Source: Corynebacterium halotolerans YIM 70093 = DSM 44683 (GTDB lineage Bacteria; Actinomycetota; Actinomycetes; Mycobacteriales; Mycobacteriaceae). Taken from it: a stretch of DNA of 64,000 bases. Of the stretch, positions 1-9,193 are shown one piece after another (within the stretch, counting starts at the first letter, position 1; each line of letters opens with the position of its first letter). The notes beneath the pieces were generated by a model. The model was not told where the DNA came from and did not search any database. It saw nothing but the letters and a program-made list of their open reading frames with translations. Both the position numbers and the translations under genes were made by a program. The stretch is from positions 104,075 to 168,074 of the forward strand of contig NC_020302.1 in assembly GCF_000341345.1 (NCBI RefSeq). Direction: 5' to 3'.

Positions 1-642
1 GAGGGCGCGATGGGCGCGAAGATGCGCAATATCGGCGAGGCCTGCACCGCGGCCAACCGCTTCATCGTCCACGAGTCCGTGGCCGAGGAATTCGCGAACA
101 AGTTCGCCGAGCGCATCAGCGGGCTCAACGTCGGCGACGGCCTCGATGAGGACGTCACCTGCGGGCCGTTGGTCGAGCAGAAGGCACTCGATTCCGTGGC
201 CTCGCTGGTCGACGACGCCGTGGCCTCCGGTGCCCGCGCCGTCGCCGGTGGCAGGCGGGTGGACGGGCCCGGCTACTTCTACGAGCCGACCGTGCTGATC
301 GACGTGCCCGCCGACGCCCGCGTGGTCCAGGAGGAGATCTTCGGCCCCGTCGCCCCGGTCATCACCTTCTCCACCGAGCAGGAGGCCATCACCCTGGCCA
401 ATGCCACCGAGTACGGCCTGGCGTCCTACGTCTTCACCGAGGACCCCAGCCGCATGTGGCGGCTGTCCGACGGTCTCGAGTTCGGCCTGATGGGCTTCAA
501 CTCCGGCGTGATCTCCAATGCCGCGGCCCCGTTCGGCGGCGTCAAGCAGTCCGGCCTCGGCCGTGAGGGCGGCGCCGAGGGCCTCGACGAGTACACCACC
601 GTCCAGTACATCGGCATCCAGGACCCCTACCAAGGGAGATAG
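1..642 (+). CDS. gabD: Aldehyde dehydrogenase, C-terminal part (succinate-semialdehyde dehydrogenase-like), cut by window start
   Basis: The reading frame is already open at base 1, so this is the 3' part of a longer gene; about 213 residues are visible of the roughly 450-490 usual for the family. The motif GEACTAANR near the visible start carries the expected catalytic cysteine of NAD(P)-dependent aldehyde dehydrogenases. The segment EEIFGPVAPV and the C-terminal PFGGVKQSGLGREGG are also hallmarks. The glycine-rich tail and cysteine context resemble GabD-type succinate-semialdehyde dehydrogenases, which oxidise succinate semialdehyde to succinate in the cytoplasm. Substrate assignment is by family resemblance only; the N-terminal cofactor region is outside the window. 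The next gene is on the other strand, so this gene ends its transcription unit. Confidence 0.75.
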   Translation, partial: EGAMGAKMRNIGEACTAANRFIVHESVAEEFANKFAERISGLNVGDGLDEDVTCGPLVEQKALDSVASLVDDAVASGARAVAGGRRVDGPGYFYEPTVLIDVPADARVVQEEIFGPVAPVITFSTEQEAITLANATEYGLASYVFTEDPSRMWRLSDGLEFGLMGFNSGVISNAAAPFGGVKQSGLGREGGAEGLDEYTTVQYIGIQDPYQGR

Positions 643-689
643 GCGGCGCTCTGAACTTCCGTTACTCATTGTGTAATGGGCGTGCCGTA

Positions 690-715
690 TGTCTCGGTTC
701 CTAGGAACCGAGACA
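690..715. repeat. 26-bp perfect palindrome downstream of the aldehyde dehydrogenase
   Basis: Each half reads TGTCTCGGTTCCT followed directly by its reverse complement with no loop. It lies 48 bases after the stop codon, in the otherwise empty 643-908 gap between convergent genes. There is no T-run, so it is a poor Rho-independent terminator. It could be a protein binding site or a bidirectional stop. Confidence 0.6.
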
Positions 716-908
716 CTTCAGTTGGGAGCAAGCGAGGAGTTCTGTCAGTTTCTGACACCCGTGCATACGATTTTTGAACGTCGGCTCCCCATCTCCTCGA
801 ACACCAATTGTCCCTCCGCTCGTGCGCGATGACCTCAAGAGCGAAAGCTCTTCGGGATCTCGGAAGCATGTTCTCCGGGCCTGCCCAATGACTGCCCTTC
901 TACCCCTC

Positions 909-1466
909 CTAAGGAAACAACGTCAGCCACTGCCGCGTCAGGGCCTCGAGCACGAAGTCCTCGTTCTCGCGGTGGCCGCGCACGTAGAGGAAGTAGTAGT
1001 TGCGGTCCAGGCTCATCAGCAGGCACACAAAGTCCTGCCTCCGCTGCCTGTTCTCCGCCAGGCCGGGCATCGTGTGGCTCATGCGCCGGATCATGTCCAG
1101 CCACTCCGCGGCGACCTCCCCGTCCTCCGACATGGCCTGCTCCATCGCGGCGAACTCCACCTTCGTCTCCAGCCACAGGTCGCGCATGCGCTCCAGCCAG
1201 GCGCGTACCGACGCCGCGTCGTGCGGCGCGGACTCGAAGAGCCCGCGGAAGGGCCCGATGATGCCGGGTTCGATCTCCCGCATCTTCGCCAGCACCAGGT
1301 CAGGTTTGTTGCGGAAGTGCAGGTAGAGATTCGCCCGGCTACCGCCGGCGTGCTTGGCGATCTGGTTCATGCTCGTCGCGCCGTAGCCCTGCTCCGAGAA
1401 CAGCTCGAAGGCGACGTCGATGAAGCGCCGGCGGGTCTCGGCTGCCTTCTGTTCCCTGAGATTCAT
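909..1466 (-). CDS. TetR/AcrR family transcriptional regulator
   Basis: This 185-residue protein has a typical TetR N-terminal helix-turn-helix: the segment FIDVAFELFSEQGYGATSMN followed by IAKHAGGSRANLYLHFRNK at residues about 15-55. A helical ligand-binding C-terminal region follows. The frame is open much further upstream, but the ATG at 1466 is chosen because it gives the family's usual N-terminus and is preceded by a GGAAGGA ribosome site at good distance. It faces the aldehyde dehydrogenase tail-to-tail and shares its strand with the peptide transporter behind it. The ligand and target genes are unknown; the flanking dehydrogenase or transporter are candidates only by position. Confidence 0.85.
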   Translation of the reverse strand: MNLREQKAAETRRRFIDVAFELFSEQGYGATSMNQIAKHAGGSRANLYLHFRNKPDLVLAKMREIEPGIIGPFRGLFESAPHDAASVRAWLERMRDLWLETKVEFAAMEQAMSEDGEVAAEWLDMIRRMSHTMPGLAENRQRRQDFVCLLMSLDRNYYFLYVRGHRENEDFVLEALTRQWLTLFP

Positions 1467-1847
1467 CGGGGGCTGTCCTTCCGTTTGCTGGCCGCTTTCA
1501 ATGTATCGGGTGTGAGCAGGCGGGACGTCAACGGCAGGTTGTACCTCCCTTTCGTCGGGTAGGCCTACGTCAGTTTTAGAAGTCCCCTCATTCATGGAAG
1601 TGCCAAAACGCCCACTCCGCGGCGACTGAATCCGGTCAGATCCACGCGGATACTTGCAGCCGTTGAAAGTAGAATCCTGAAACCGCAGGTCAGCGAACGG
1701 GCTAAAAAATTGCTGTTTGTAGGTGCGTGGATTTGATTCGCCATCAGCATCACCGGCACGCAGCTGTGCACCCCCCGACAACAAAAGAACCGGGCCCCGC
1801 ACCCGAAGGCGCAGGACCCGGCCCAAACGGACGGAAACGTCAGAAAC
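1467..1847. other. Intergenic gap upstream of the TetR gene
   Basis: This 381-bp gap separates the TetR gene from the peptide transporter upstream of it on the same strand. It holds the transporter's terminator at 1783-1823 and presumably the TetR promoter. The only other structure seen is a 10-bp palindrome GTAGGCCTAC at 1558-1567. No credible small gene was found. Confidence 0.4.
1783..1823 (-). terminator. Rho-independent terminator of the peptide transporter gene
   Basis: On the minus strand a 16-base-arm GC-rich stem (1808-1823 pairing with 1789-1804 around a 3-base TTC loop, with a few mismatches) is followed by TCTTTT. It lies about 25 bases after the transporter's stop codon. Confidence 0.85.
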
Positions 1848-3374
<1,527 letters not shown>

Positions 3375-3535
3375 GCGGTGTATTTTCCCTCACACCCCGG
3401 CCGGAGGGAAATTAGATAACAGTAGTAGAGCAAAATAACCCGGACGCGCACGCTTCTGACATGCTAAAATATCCCGCTTCCCGGCGCCCGCCCAAGACTC
3501 GCTCCGCAGGTCCCTGCACCACTACATTGGGCACT

Positions 3536-4492
3536 GTGACTACAATTTTCGGCCCATCCGACGCCTTCCCGGAGCCGGGCATCAACCAGGCCCACCAGGC
3601 GGCGCTGCGTTCCATCGCGCGCGTGGTCGACGAGACGGCCACGCCCACCCCACCGGAGCAGGCCCTCCAGCAGATCACCGAACAGCTGAACCTCGGACCC
3701 GCGCTCGTCGTCACGGGCGCCGGTGTGTCCACGGACTCCGGCATCCCCGACTACCGCGGCCCCCGCGGCTCGCTGTCCCGGCACCGGCCGATGACCTACC
3801 AGGAGTTCAGCCACGACCCGGCCGCCTCGCACCGGTACTGGGCGCGCAGCTACGTCGGCTGGCGGCAGATAGATGTCGCGGGGCCCAACCGCACCCATTT
3901 CGCGCTCGTCGAGCTTGAGCGCGCCGGGTTCGTGCACGGTGTCGTCACTCAGAACGTCGACGGCCTGCACCGCGAGGCCGGCTCGGAGAATCTCGTCCCC
4001 CTGCACGGCGATCTGGCCACCGTGATGTGCCTGGACTGCGGGCACCGCGAGGAGCGCCACCTCTTCGACCTCCGTCTGGAGGAGGCGAATCCGGGCTACC
4101 TGGAGTCGGTGGCGCTGGACCCGTCGATGGTCAACCCGGACGGCGACGTCACGCTGCCGCAGTCGGCCGTCGACCGTTTCGTCATGGCCGGGTGCGCCAT
4201 GTGTGGCTCGGCCAGACTGAAGCCGGACGTGGTGTACTTCGGCGAGCCGGTGCCGGTTGAACGCAAGCGGCGGGCGGCGCAGATGCTGGCGGACTCGGCG
4301 TCGCTGATCGTCGCCGGGTCCTCGCTGGCGGTGATGAGCGGCTACCGCATCGCGCTCGACGCGTGCAAGCAGGGCAAACCGGTCGCCGTCATCAACGGCG
4401 GTCCTGGGCGGGCGGACGGCAAGGTGACCACGCTGTGGCGCACGCGGGTCGCACCGGCCTTCGACGCCCTGCTGGACGAGCTCGGGCTGTGA
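3536..4492 (+). CDS. Sirtuin (Sir2) NAD-dependent protein deacylase
   Basis: The Sir2 signatures are all present: GAGVSTDSGIPDYRG for NAD binding, TQNVDGLH, the catalytic HGD, and two zinc-binding pairs CLDC and CAMC. The sequence STDSGIPDYRG is closest to the SIRT4-like (class II) group. The frame is open from an ATG at 3461, but that would add 25 odd residues. The GTG at 3536 gives a 318-residue protein and sits 7 bases after a possible -10 (TACATT), which suggests a leaderless transcript; the start is therefore uncertain. Sirtuins remove acyl groups from protein lysines using NAD. The last 96 bases are duplicated 1.1 kb downstream. Confidence 0.88.
   Translation: MTTIFGPSDAFPEPGINQAHQAALRSIARVVDETATPTPPEQALQQITEQLNLGPALVVTGAGVSTDSGIPDYRGPRGSLSRHRPMTYQEFSHDPAASHRYWARSYVGWRQIDVAGPNRTHFALVELERAGFVHGVVTQNVDGLHREAGSENLVPLHGDLATVMCLDCGHREERHLFDLRLEEANPGYLESVALDPSMVNPDGDVTLPQSAVDRFVMAGCAMCGSARLKPDVVYFGEPVPVERKRRAAQMLADSASLIVAGSSLAVMSGYRIALDACKQGKPVAVINGGPGRADGKVTTLWRTRVAPAFDALLDELGL
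4397..4492 (+). repeat. Direct repeat copy 1 (the real 3' end of the sirtuin gene)
   Basis: This 96-bp segment encodes the last 31 sirtuin residues and stop. It recurs at 5548-5643 with roughly 85-87% identity by eye and exactly the same length. Confidence 0.9.
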
Positions 4493-4632
4493 GGTCGGCC
4501 ACCGTCGAGGGGATTTGACCACGGGTACCGTGGGCACGGAAACACTCACATGTCCGTGCTCCGACGCTCCGCCCGCAACGGGCGGTGCGTCGGGCGACAT
4601 GACCAGCGACGCCCGAAGTTGAGGAGCCCGAT

Positions 4633-5523
4633 ATGTCACAGCTGCTCGCCCTGGCCTGGGACCAGAACAAGATCGCTCTGATCGACCTGCCCGGCGGGGG
4701 ACGCAGGATCATCACCACGGAGACCGGTCCGCACCCGGACGGCGTCGTTTCCGGCGGTGGCACCATCTACTGGACCACGATGGGCGAGGGGGTGCCCGCC
4801 GACAACCCGGAGGGGGCGCTGTACACCGCCGCGGACGGTGGCGTCCACGCCGTCGACTTCGACGGCGGCAACCGCCGCGACGTCGTCCCGCCCGGGCAGA
4901 CGATCACCGGCAAGCAGCTGGCCATCGACAGTGAGGACAACCTGTACTGGGGTAACCGGGAGGGATTCGCCCTGTCCACGGTGCGCACCGACGGTACCGG
5001 TCTGCGCGACCTGGTCAAGCGCGACGGTTCCGGCGCTGAGCGCGACTGGATCGTCGGTGTCGCGGTCGACGATGTGAACGGCCACGTTTACTGGACCCAG
5101 AAGGGTTCCCACGAGGGCGGCGACGGCCGGATCTTCCGCGCCGGGCTCGAGATCCCCGGGGGTGAGACCGCCGAGAACCGTTCCGATATCGAGTTGCTGT
5201 GGGACGACCTGCCCGCCCCGATCAACCTGGAGTACGACGACGGCCAGTTGTTCTGGACCGACCGTGGTCACCATACCGGCGGTAACTCCCTGAACCGCGC
5301 CGCGGTGCCGGCCATCGGGGAGAAGGGCCAGGCCCCGGTCATCCTCGCGGAGGGTTTCGAGGAGGTGGTCGGTCTCGCTGTCGACAAGGGCCAGCAGGTG
5401 ACCTACGTCGCCGATCTGTCCGGCAAGATCTGGGCGGTTCCCAGCCTGGACAACACCTCCATCGAGACGCACGTCGCGCTGGACATGGGGTTCCCGCTGT
5501 CCGGCCTGTACCTGGTCGGCTGA
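4633..5523 (+). CDS. Beta-propeller protein with YWTD-like repeats, function unknown
   Basis: The 296-residue protein has repeated blades with W/F-T signatures (IYWTTMGEG, LYWGNREGF, VYWTQKGSH, LFWTDRGHH), spaced about 45-60 residues apart. This is the pattern of a six-bladed YWTD or SMP-30-like beta-propeller. No signal peptide or membrane segment is visible, so it should be cytoplasmic. The ATG is preceded by GAGGAG 8-9 bases upstream. Propellers of this type range from binding proteins to lactonases; the metal ligands of a lactonase cannot be assigned here. The gene sits between the sirtuin gene and a duplicate of the sirtuin tail, so it may have arrived together with the present sirtuin gene. 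Confidence 0.8.
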   Translation: MSQLLALAWDQNKIALIDLPGGGRRIITTETGPHPDGVVSGGGTIYWTTMGEGVPADNPEGALYTAADGGVHAVDFDGGNRRDVVPPGQTITGKQLAIDSEDNLYWGNREGFALSTVRTDGTGLRDLVKRDGSGAERDWIVGVAVDDVNGHVYWTQKGSHEGGDGRIFRAGLEIPGGETAENRSDIELLWDDLPAPINLEYDDGQLFWTDRGHHTGGNSLNRAAVPAIGEKGQAPVILAEGFEEVVGLAVDKGQQVTYVADLSGKIWAVPSLDNTSIETHVALDMGFPLSGLYLVG

Positions 5524-5547
5524 GTCCCCGCGCGGGGAGCACGGCCC

Positions 5548-5643
5548 GGCGGTCCGGGGCGGGCGGACGGCAAGGTGACCACGTTGTGGCGTCCGCGGGT
5601 CGCGCCGGCTTTCGACGCGCTGCTCGATGAGCTGGAGCTGTAG
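5548..5643 (+). pseudogene. Orphan second copy of the sirtuin 3' end
   Basis: The frame translates as the last 31 residues of a sirtuin (ending FDALLDELEL) and then stops. It matches the tail of the upstream sirtuin over 96 bp without gaps. Most differences are at third codon positions, so this copy diverged while still under coding selection and is not a fresh duplication. No start or catalytic part is present. It looks like the stump of an older sirtuin gene left behind when a sirtuin plus propeller block recombined in. Confidence 0.85.
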
Positions 5644-5663
5644 GACGGGTACTGCCGTGAAAC

Positions 5664-5732
5664 GTCGAAAGCGCATCGTCGAAAGGGCTCGTCCTTTCGA
5701 CCCGCTTGGTCGAAAGCACGTCCCCTTTCGAC
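5664..5732. repeat. Five GTCGAAAG units forming two tandem hairpins
   Basis: The octamer GTCGAAAG occurs at 5664, 5678 and 5709 and inverted (CTTTCGAC) at 5694 and 5725. The units at 5678-5701 and 5709-5732 form two hairpins with 8-9 bp stems and 6-8 base loops. They lie between the sirtuin stump and the convergent XRE gene. No T-run follows either stem. They could be a bidirectional stop or a small dispersed repeat. Confidence 0.7.
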
Positions 5733-5795
5733 GACGTGATCTCGACGAAGAGCCACAGGCGGCTTTCCCACCCGGGCCGGACCCCAGGCCCCGGG

Positions 5796-6194
5796 CTACG
5801 CCTCGACGAGCTCCGGCAGCTCCACGGGCTGGGCCACCTGTGCGGCGTCGGCGACGGTCTGGCGCTGGTGCACCAGATCCAGGCCGCTGCGCACGTGGAA
5901 GACCGCCCCCTTCGGGGAGATGGTCTCCGGCGGGAGCACGGCACCCTGCGGCTGCTCCTCGGCGCCCTCGTAGTCCAGGGAGATGGTCACGCCGAGGGCC
6001 TCGGCGATGTCGAGGATGCGGGCCAGCGCCACACCCTTGGTCTGGCCGCGCTCGAACTGGCTGATCCAGGAGCGGGAGACGTCGAGCTGCTTGGCAATCT
6101 CCGACTGGGTCAGCCCCGCGGCGACGCGGGCGTGCTTGAGGGTGTCGGAGACATCGGCGACGGTGTGGGCGGTGTTCTTGGTCAGGGCGTGCAT
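5796..6194 (-). CDS. XRE/Cro-C1 family helix-turn-helix regulator
   Basis: The 132-residue protein has an HTH_3 domain at residues about 18-72: LKHARVAAGLTQSEIAKQLD followed by VSRSWISQFERGQTKG. This includes the recognition helix and the usual conserved Gln/Ile spacing. The C-terminal 50 residues are acidic or neutral and unlike any domain I recognise. The ATG at 6194 has an AGGAGAG ribosome site. It is transcribed toward the sirtuin region and alone on its strand here. Its targets are unknown. Small XRE proteins of this kind are often autoregulators or antitoxins, but no toxin partner lies next to it. Confidence 0.85.
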   Translation of the reverse strand: MHALTKNTAHTVADVSDTLKHARVAAGLTQSEIAKQLDVSRSWISQFERGQTKGVALARILDIAEALGVTISLDYEGAEEQPQGAVLPPETISPKGAVFHVRSGLDLVHQRQTVADAAQVAQPVELPELVEA

Positions 6195-6392
6195 GGGGGA
6201 GCTCTCCTGCGGGAAAATGGCGGGGATAGCTGACGGGAACTGCAGGCCGGAATCTCCCGGCCTTCGTCTGGGCGCTGCTGAGGCGGCCCCGGCCGGGTGG
6301 GTGCCTACCGGTTTGCCGGGGGAACGACCGCTTCGTCATTCGGTGGCACCGCAGAAAACTTTAGGCGACAAACGCACCCTTGTCGGGGAATT

Positions 6393-6417
6393 GACACGCC
6401 GGGGGTGCCGGCGTGTC
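6393..6417 (-). terminator. Hairpin downstream of the DUF421 gene
   Basis: A 10-bp perfect stem (GACACGCCGG paired with CCGGCGTGTC, 5-base loop) lies 46 bases after the stop of the DUF421 gene on the minus strand. Only a weak pyrimidine tract follows, so its terminator function is uncertain. Confidence 0.5.
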
Positions 6418-6463
6418 GGACCCCGCTTACCGACGCCCACCCACGCGCTCGCCTGCGCGGGCA

Positions 6464-7000
6464 TTACTGCTCCTCCGTGCTCTCCGGGCTCTTGCCGTAG
6501 CGCTCGCGCTCACGGTCGCCCTCCTCCCTGGTGACGATGCTGATGCTGCCGTTCGGCTCCAGGTAGGCGCGCTCCACCTCGGACGGATCCCCGATGCCGT
6601 TCATCCGCAGCTGCGTCATCACCTCCTCACGGGTCATGAACTCACGTTTCATCGTCCTGCGCACCAGCTGACCGTCCTCGATCAGTGGCTTCGGGCCGGC
6701 CTTCGCCAGGCGGGAGAACCACGGGAAGTGGAAGCTCAGCGCGTCAATGACCACGCTCCAGAACAGGATCACCACGATCACGACGAAACCGTCGGCGATG
6801 GTCTTGCTCTCGCCGAGCATGCCGGTGCTCGCGGCGTCGGCGATGAGCACGACCACGAGCACGTCGGTCAGCCCCACGGCGGCGGACTCGCGGCGCCCCA
6901 CGATGCGGATGAGGACGTACAGCAGCACAAAGGTGATGCTCCCGCGGATGAGCAGCTCCGGCAGCGGCACGCTCAGCATCAGTGTCTCGGACCAGTTCAC
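6464..7000 (-). CDS. DUF421 (YetF-like) membrane protein
   Basis: The 178-residue protein begins with about three hydrophobic segments (residues about 15-90) containing LYVLIRIVGRRESA and LTDVLVVVLIADAAS. A soluble tail follows with KPLIEDGQLVRRTMKREFMT and a short acidic C-terminus. That arrangement matches the DUF421/YetF family, whose biochemical role is unknown; some members are linked to spore or envelope stress. The polar IGRRE/LTD motif typical of the family is present. It is preceded on the same strand by the lipase gene with a 341-bp gap, so it probably has its own promoter. Confidence 0.85.
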   Translation of the reverse strand: MNWSETLMLSVPLPELLIRGSITFVLLYVLIRIVGRRESAAVGLTDVLVVVLIADAASTGMLGESKTIADGFVVIVVILFWSVVIDALSFHFPWFSRLAKAGPKPLIEDGQLVRRTMKREFMTREEVMTQLRMNGIGDPSEVERAYLEPNGSISIVTREEGDRERERYGKSPESTEEQ

Positions 7001-7341
7001 GGTTTCGCCCTCTCACGCTCACGGGCCACCCCCGTGGTGGCCCTGACCGCCATTATCCGGGGCCGTGCTCCGGGAGGCCGACCGCGTGGAGGCCTGGGAC
7101 TTCGCGTGCATGGCTTAAATGTCGGCCTGCCGACGCCCGGCGGAGTGCAGGTGGACGTGCAATCACGCCTGCCCCACTCCGCTGAGCCGGGCTGAGCCGG
7201 AAAATACACTTCGCACTCGGTGGTGAACCGGCCTCGAGGTGCATTCTCCCTGTTGGCGGGCCGGCCGCGGAAACCGGAAGTGTATTTTCTCACCGCTCGC
7301 CCTCTGAAACCGCCCCCTCTGAAACCGCACCGGCCCGCCGA
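7001..7341. other. Intergenic gap with inverted and tandem repeats
   Basis: No gene is seen here. A 13-bp motif GAAAATACACTTC at 7200-7212 is repeated as a perfect inverse at 7277-7289, with a degraded third copy (inverse orientation) at 7236-7248. A 15-bp unit, CCCTCTGAAACCGC plus one base, is tandemly repeated at 7300-7329. The gap lies between the end of the lipase gene and the start of the DUF421 gene, so the inverted repeats could be operators for the latter. Confidence 0.6.
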
Positions 7342-8331
7342 TCACCGCAGGTGATCGAGCGCCATGCGCACCATGCGACGCACCCGCCAGTCCCAGGGCA
7401 GGTCGCGGTGGAGGACCACGGCGCGTGGCTCGATGTCCTGGATCCACAGGTTCTGCACCCGGTCGGGGTCCTCGCCCTCCGGGACCTCCAGGAAGCAGGT
7501 CTCGGGCGGCTGGATGACGGTGTCGGCACGGGTGGCGATGCACGTGTAGCTCACGCCCTCGTCGAGGTCCCCGTCCTCGTTGATCGCCTCGATGATGGGG
7601 TGGCCGTGGATCTGCTGGAAACCGCTCGGCCCGAACCAGGCGTGGACGATCGAGTTCGCGATGTTCTCCGCCAGCTGTGTGCGGATGACCGGGTTGACGA
7701 CGCCACCCATCGTCGTGCCGTGATTGGGTACCGCCAGGCACACCAGGTGCCGCACCTTGGGTGCCCCGCCGAGCAGCCGCATCCAGTAGCGGGCGAGGAT
7801 GCCGCCCTGGGAGTGGCCGACGAGGATGACCTGCTCCGCGCCCGTGACCTGCAGGACGGCGTCGATGTACGCGCCGATCTGCTCCGCGGACTCCTCCACG
7901 AGGGCGGTGGCGCGGTTGCCGAAATCGGGGGCGAAGACCGCCCAGCCGTCCTCACGTAGTTCGGTGCCGAGCTCCTGCCAGTCGCCCTTCGTGGAGCCGG
8001 TGCCGTGGATGAGCACCACCGGCCAGGGGTGCGTCGGTGTCGGCCGTGCCCGCCAGTCGTCGTTGAACATTCCGCGGGGCCGCACACGCGCCAGCAGCGG
8101 CAGGGCCTCGGACTCGTCCTCGTCGATGTTGCGGGTGTGCTGCGGGTCATCGTCGTAATTGTCGACGATCTCCCGGGCCACCTCCTCGGGCACCCGGTCG
8201 GCGCGCGCGAATCCGGCGCTGGCCTCGGGTGCGACGTCGGCGGAGCCGTCCCCGGAGGGATCCGGGCGCCAGAAATGGCGCAGGCGTTCGGTCAGCTCGG
8301 TGCGGAGATCGGCGAAACGGTCCTGGGCCAC
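7342..8331 (-). CDS. Alpha/beta-hydrolase, triacylglycerol lipase-like
   Basis: The 329-residue protein has the lipase oxyanion segment VVLIHGTGSTKGDW at about residues 105-118. The nucleophile elbow GHSQGG has its serine near residue 174, and a downstream Asp/His region completes the fold. It resembles esterase/lipase families of actinobacteria that act on acylglycerols. No signal peptide is visible, which is unusual for a secreted lipase, so it may act inside the cell or on small esters. The GTG at 8331 is chosen because AAGGAA lies 7 bases upstream; the open frame runs to 8499 but the extra part is unlike the family. Substrate is unknown. Confidence 0.82.
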   Translation of the reverse strand: MAQDRFADLRTELTERLRHFWRPDPSGDGSADVAPEASAGFARADRVPEEVAREIVDNYDDDPQHTRNIDEDESEALPLLARVRPRGMFNDDWRARPTPTHPWPVVLIHGTGSTKGDWQELGTELREDGWAVFAPDFGNRATALVEESAEQIGAYIDAVLQVTGAEQVILVGHSQGGILARYWMRLLGGAPKVRHLVCLAVPNHGTTMGGVVNPVIRTQLAENIANSIVHAWFGPSGFQQIHGHPIIEAINEDGDLDEGVSYTCIATRADTVIQPPETCFLEVPEGEDPDRVQNLWIQDIEPRAVVLHRDLPWDWRVRRMVRMALDHLR

Positions 8332-8447
8332 GGTCGGGTTCCTTACGTGTACGACGGTTGACCCCCAGGTTAGCCGCGCCGGGCCGGGACCGCCGACCCC
8401 CGCACGGAACCGTTGTGGCCGGTAGGGGAGTTGCGGGCCACGGAAAT

Positions 8448-8466
8448 AAAGATAAGCCTTTCCTAA
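8448..8466. promoter_or_regulatory. DtxR-type iron box upstream of ftn
   Basis: The 19 bases match the DtxR consensus TWAGGTWAGSCTWACCTWA at 16 positions. The box ends 4 bases before the -35 element rather than overlapping the promoter core. That placement fits activation, which is how DtxR is reported to act on ferritin genes in C. glutamicum. Confidence 0.85.
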
Positions 8467-8470
8467 AACA

Positions 8471-8499
8471 ATGACAGGAGCGATCCTTTTTTCTAGCAT
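8471..8499 (+). promoter_or_regulatory. ftn promoter, probably giving a leaderless mRNA
   Basis: The -35 element ATGACA at 8471-8476 and the -10 element TAGCAT at 8494-8499 are separated by 17 bases. The start codon follows 6 bases after the -10, so transcription should begin at or next to the ATG. There is no ribosome site at normal distance. Confidence 0.7.
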
Positions 8500-8505
8500 T
8501 CAGGC

Positions 8506-9018
8506 ATGAGCATGAACGAGAAACTCCACCAGACCATGAACAGCCAGATCATCGCGGAGTTCGAGTCCGCGCTGGTCTACATGCAGCTGTCCTACGAACT
8601 CGACCGCCTCAGCTTCCCAGGCATGAGCTCCTGGATGTCCAACCAGTCCGACGAGGAGCGCTTCCACGCCTCCAAGTTCGCCGACCACATGCTGGCCCGC
8701 GACGTGCGCGTCCAGCTCTCCGACGTGCCTGTCACCCCGACCACGATCAGCACCCCGCTCGAGGCCTTCGAGATCGCGCTGAAGCACGAGCGGAAGATTT
8801 CCGAGATGATCCGCGAGCTGGCGCGCATCGCCGACTCCGTCGAGGACTACGACAGCCGTTCGCTGATCAACTGGTTCCTGGACGAGCAGATCGAGGAGGA
8901 GGACACCGTCTCGCGCATCGTCGATCAGATCAGGCTCGTCGGGGACGACGGCTCCGGACTGCTGCGTATCGACGCCCAGCTGTCCACCGCCCACCCGCGC
9001 AACGACGGCAACCGGTAA
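8506..9018 (+). CDS. ftn: Ferritin
   Basis: The 170-residue protein has the ferritin four-helix pattern. EFESALVYMQLSYEL gives the first ferroxidase glutamate, and SDEERFHASKFADHM supplies the ExxH pair. HERKI and DEQIEEED in helices C and D supply further metal ligands. The length equals bacterial ferritins without heme ligands (FtnA type). It oxidises and stores iron as a cytoplasmic 24-mer. A DtxR box lies just upstream of its promoter and the next genes are also iron-controlled, which places it in the iron-homeostasis regulon. A strong terminator follows. Confidence 0.95.
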   Translation: MSMNEKLHQTMNSQIIAEFESALVYMQLSYELDRLSFPGMSSWMSNQSDEERFHASKFADHMLARDVRVQLSDVPVTPTTISTPLEAFEIALKHERKISEMIRELARIADSVEDYDSRSLINWFLDEQIEEEDTVSRIVDQIRLVGDDGSGLLRIDAQLSTAHPRNDGNR

Positions 9019-9041
9019 CTGTTGGTCCCGGTTTCGCCCCG

Positions 9042-9069
9042 GGCCTCCCGGTTTTCCGGGAGGCCTTTT
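9042..9069 (+). terminator. Rho-independent terminator of ftn
   Basis: A perfect 10-bp stem GGCCTCCCGG/CCGGGAGGCC with a TTTT loop is followed by TTTTC, 24 bases after the ftn stop. Confidence 0.92.
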
Positions 9070-9193
9070 CCGTGGACGGGGCACCCCGGTCCGGCTCCCG
9101 GGTGCGTACCCCGCCGGGGACCGGCGGCCTCTCCGGGGTCAATCGAAAGGAGGAATTTTCCTCGCGCCCATACCCCCGGGAATAACCCGCGGC

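Noticed and set aside
774-1562. Long plus-strand open frame opposite the TetR gene
   Set aside because: Its translation is rich in Arg, His and Val with no domain; it mirrors the TetR coding strand and has no ribosome site.
3464-4639. 391-codon minus-strand frame opposite the sirtuin gene
   Set aside because: Antisense shadow of a high-GC gene; no motifs, composition like reverse-translated coding DNA.
4636-6339. 567-codon minus-strand frame across the propeller and XRE genes
   Set aside because: It spans two real genes and the repeat region with Arg/Gly/Pro-rich translation; only GC-driven openness.
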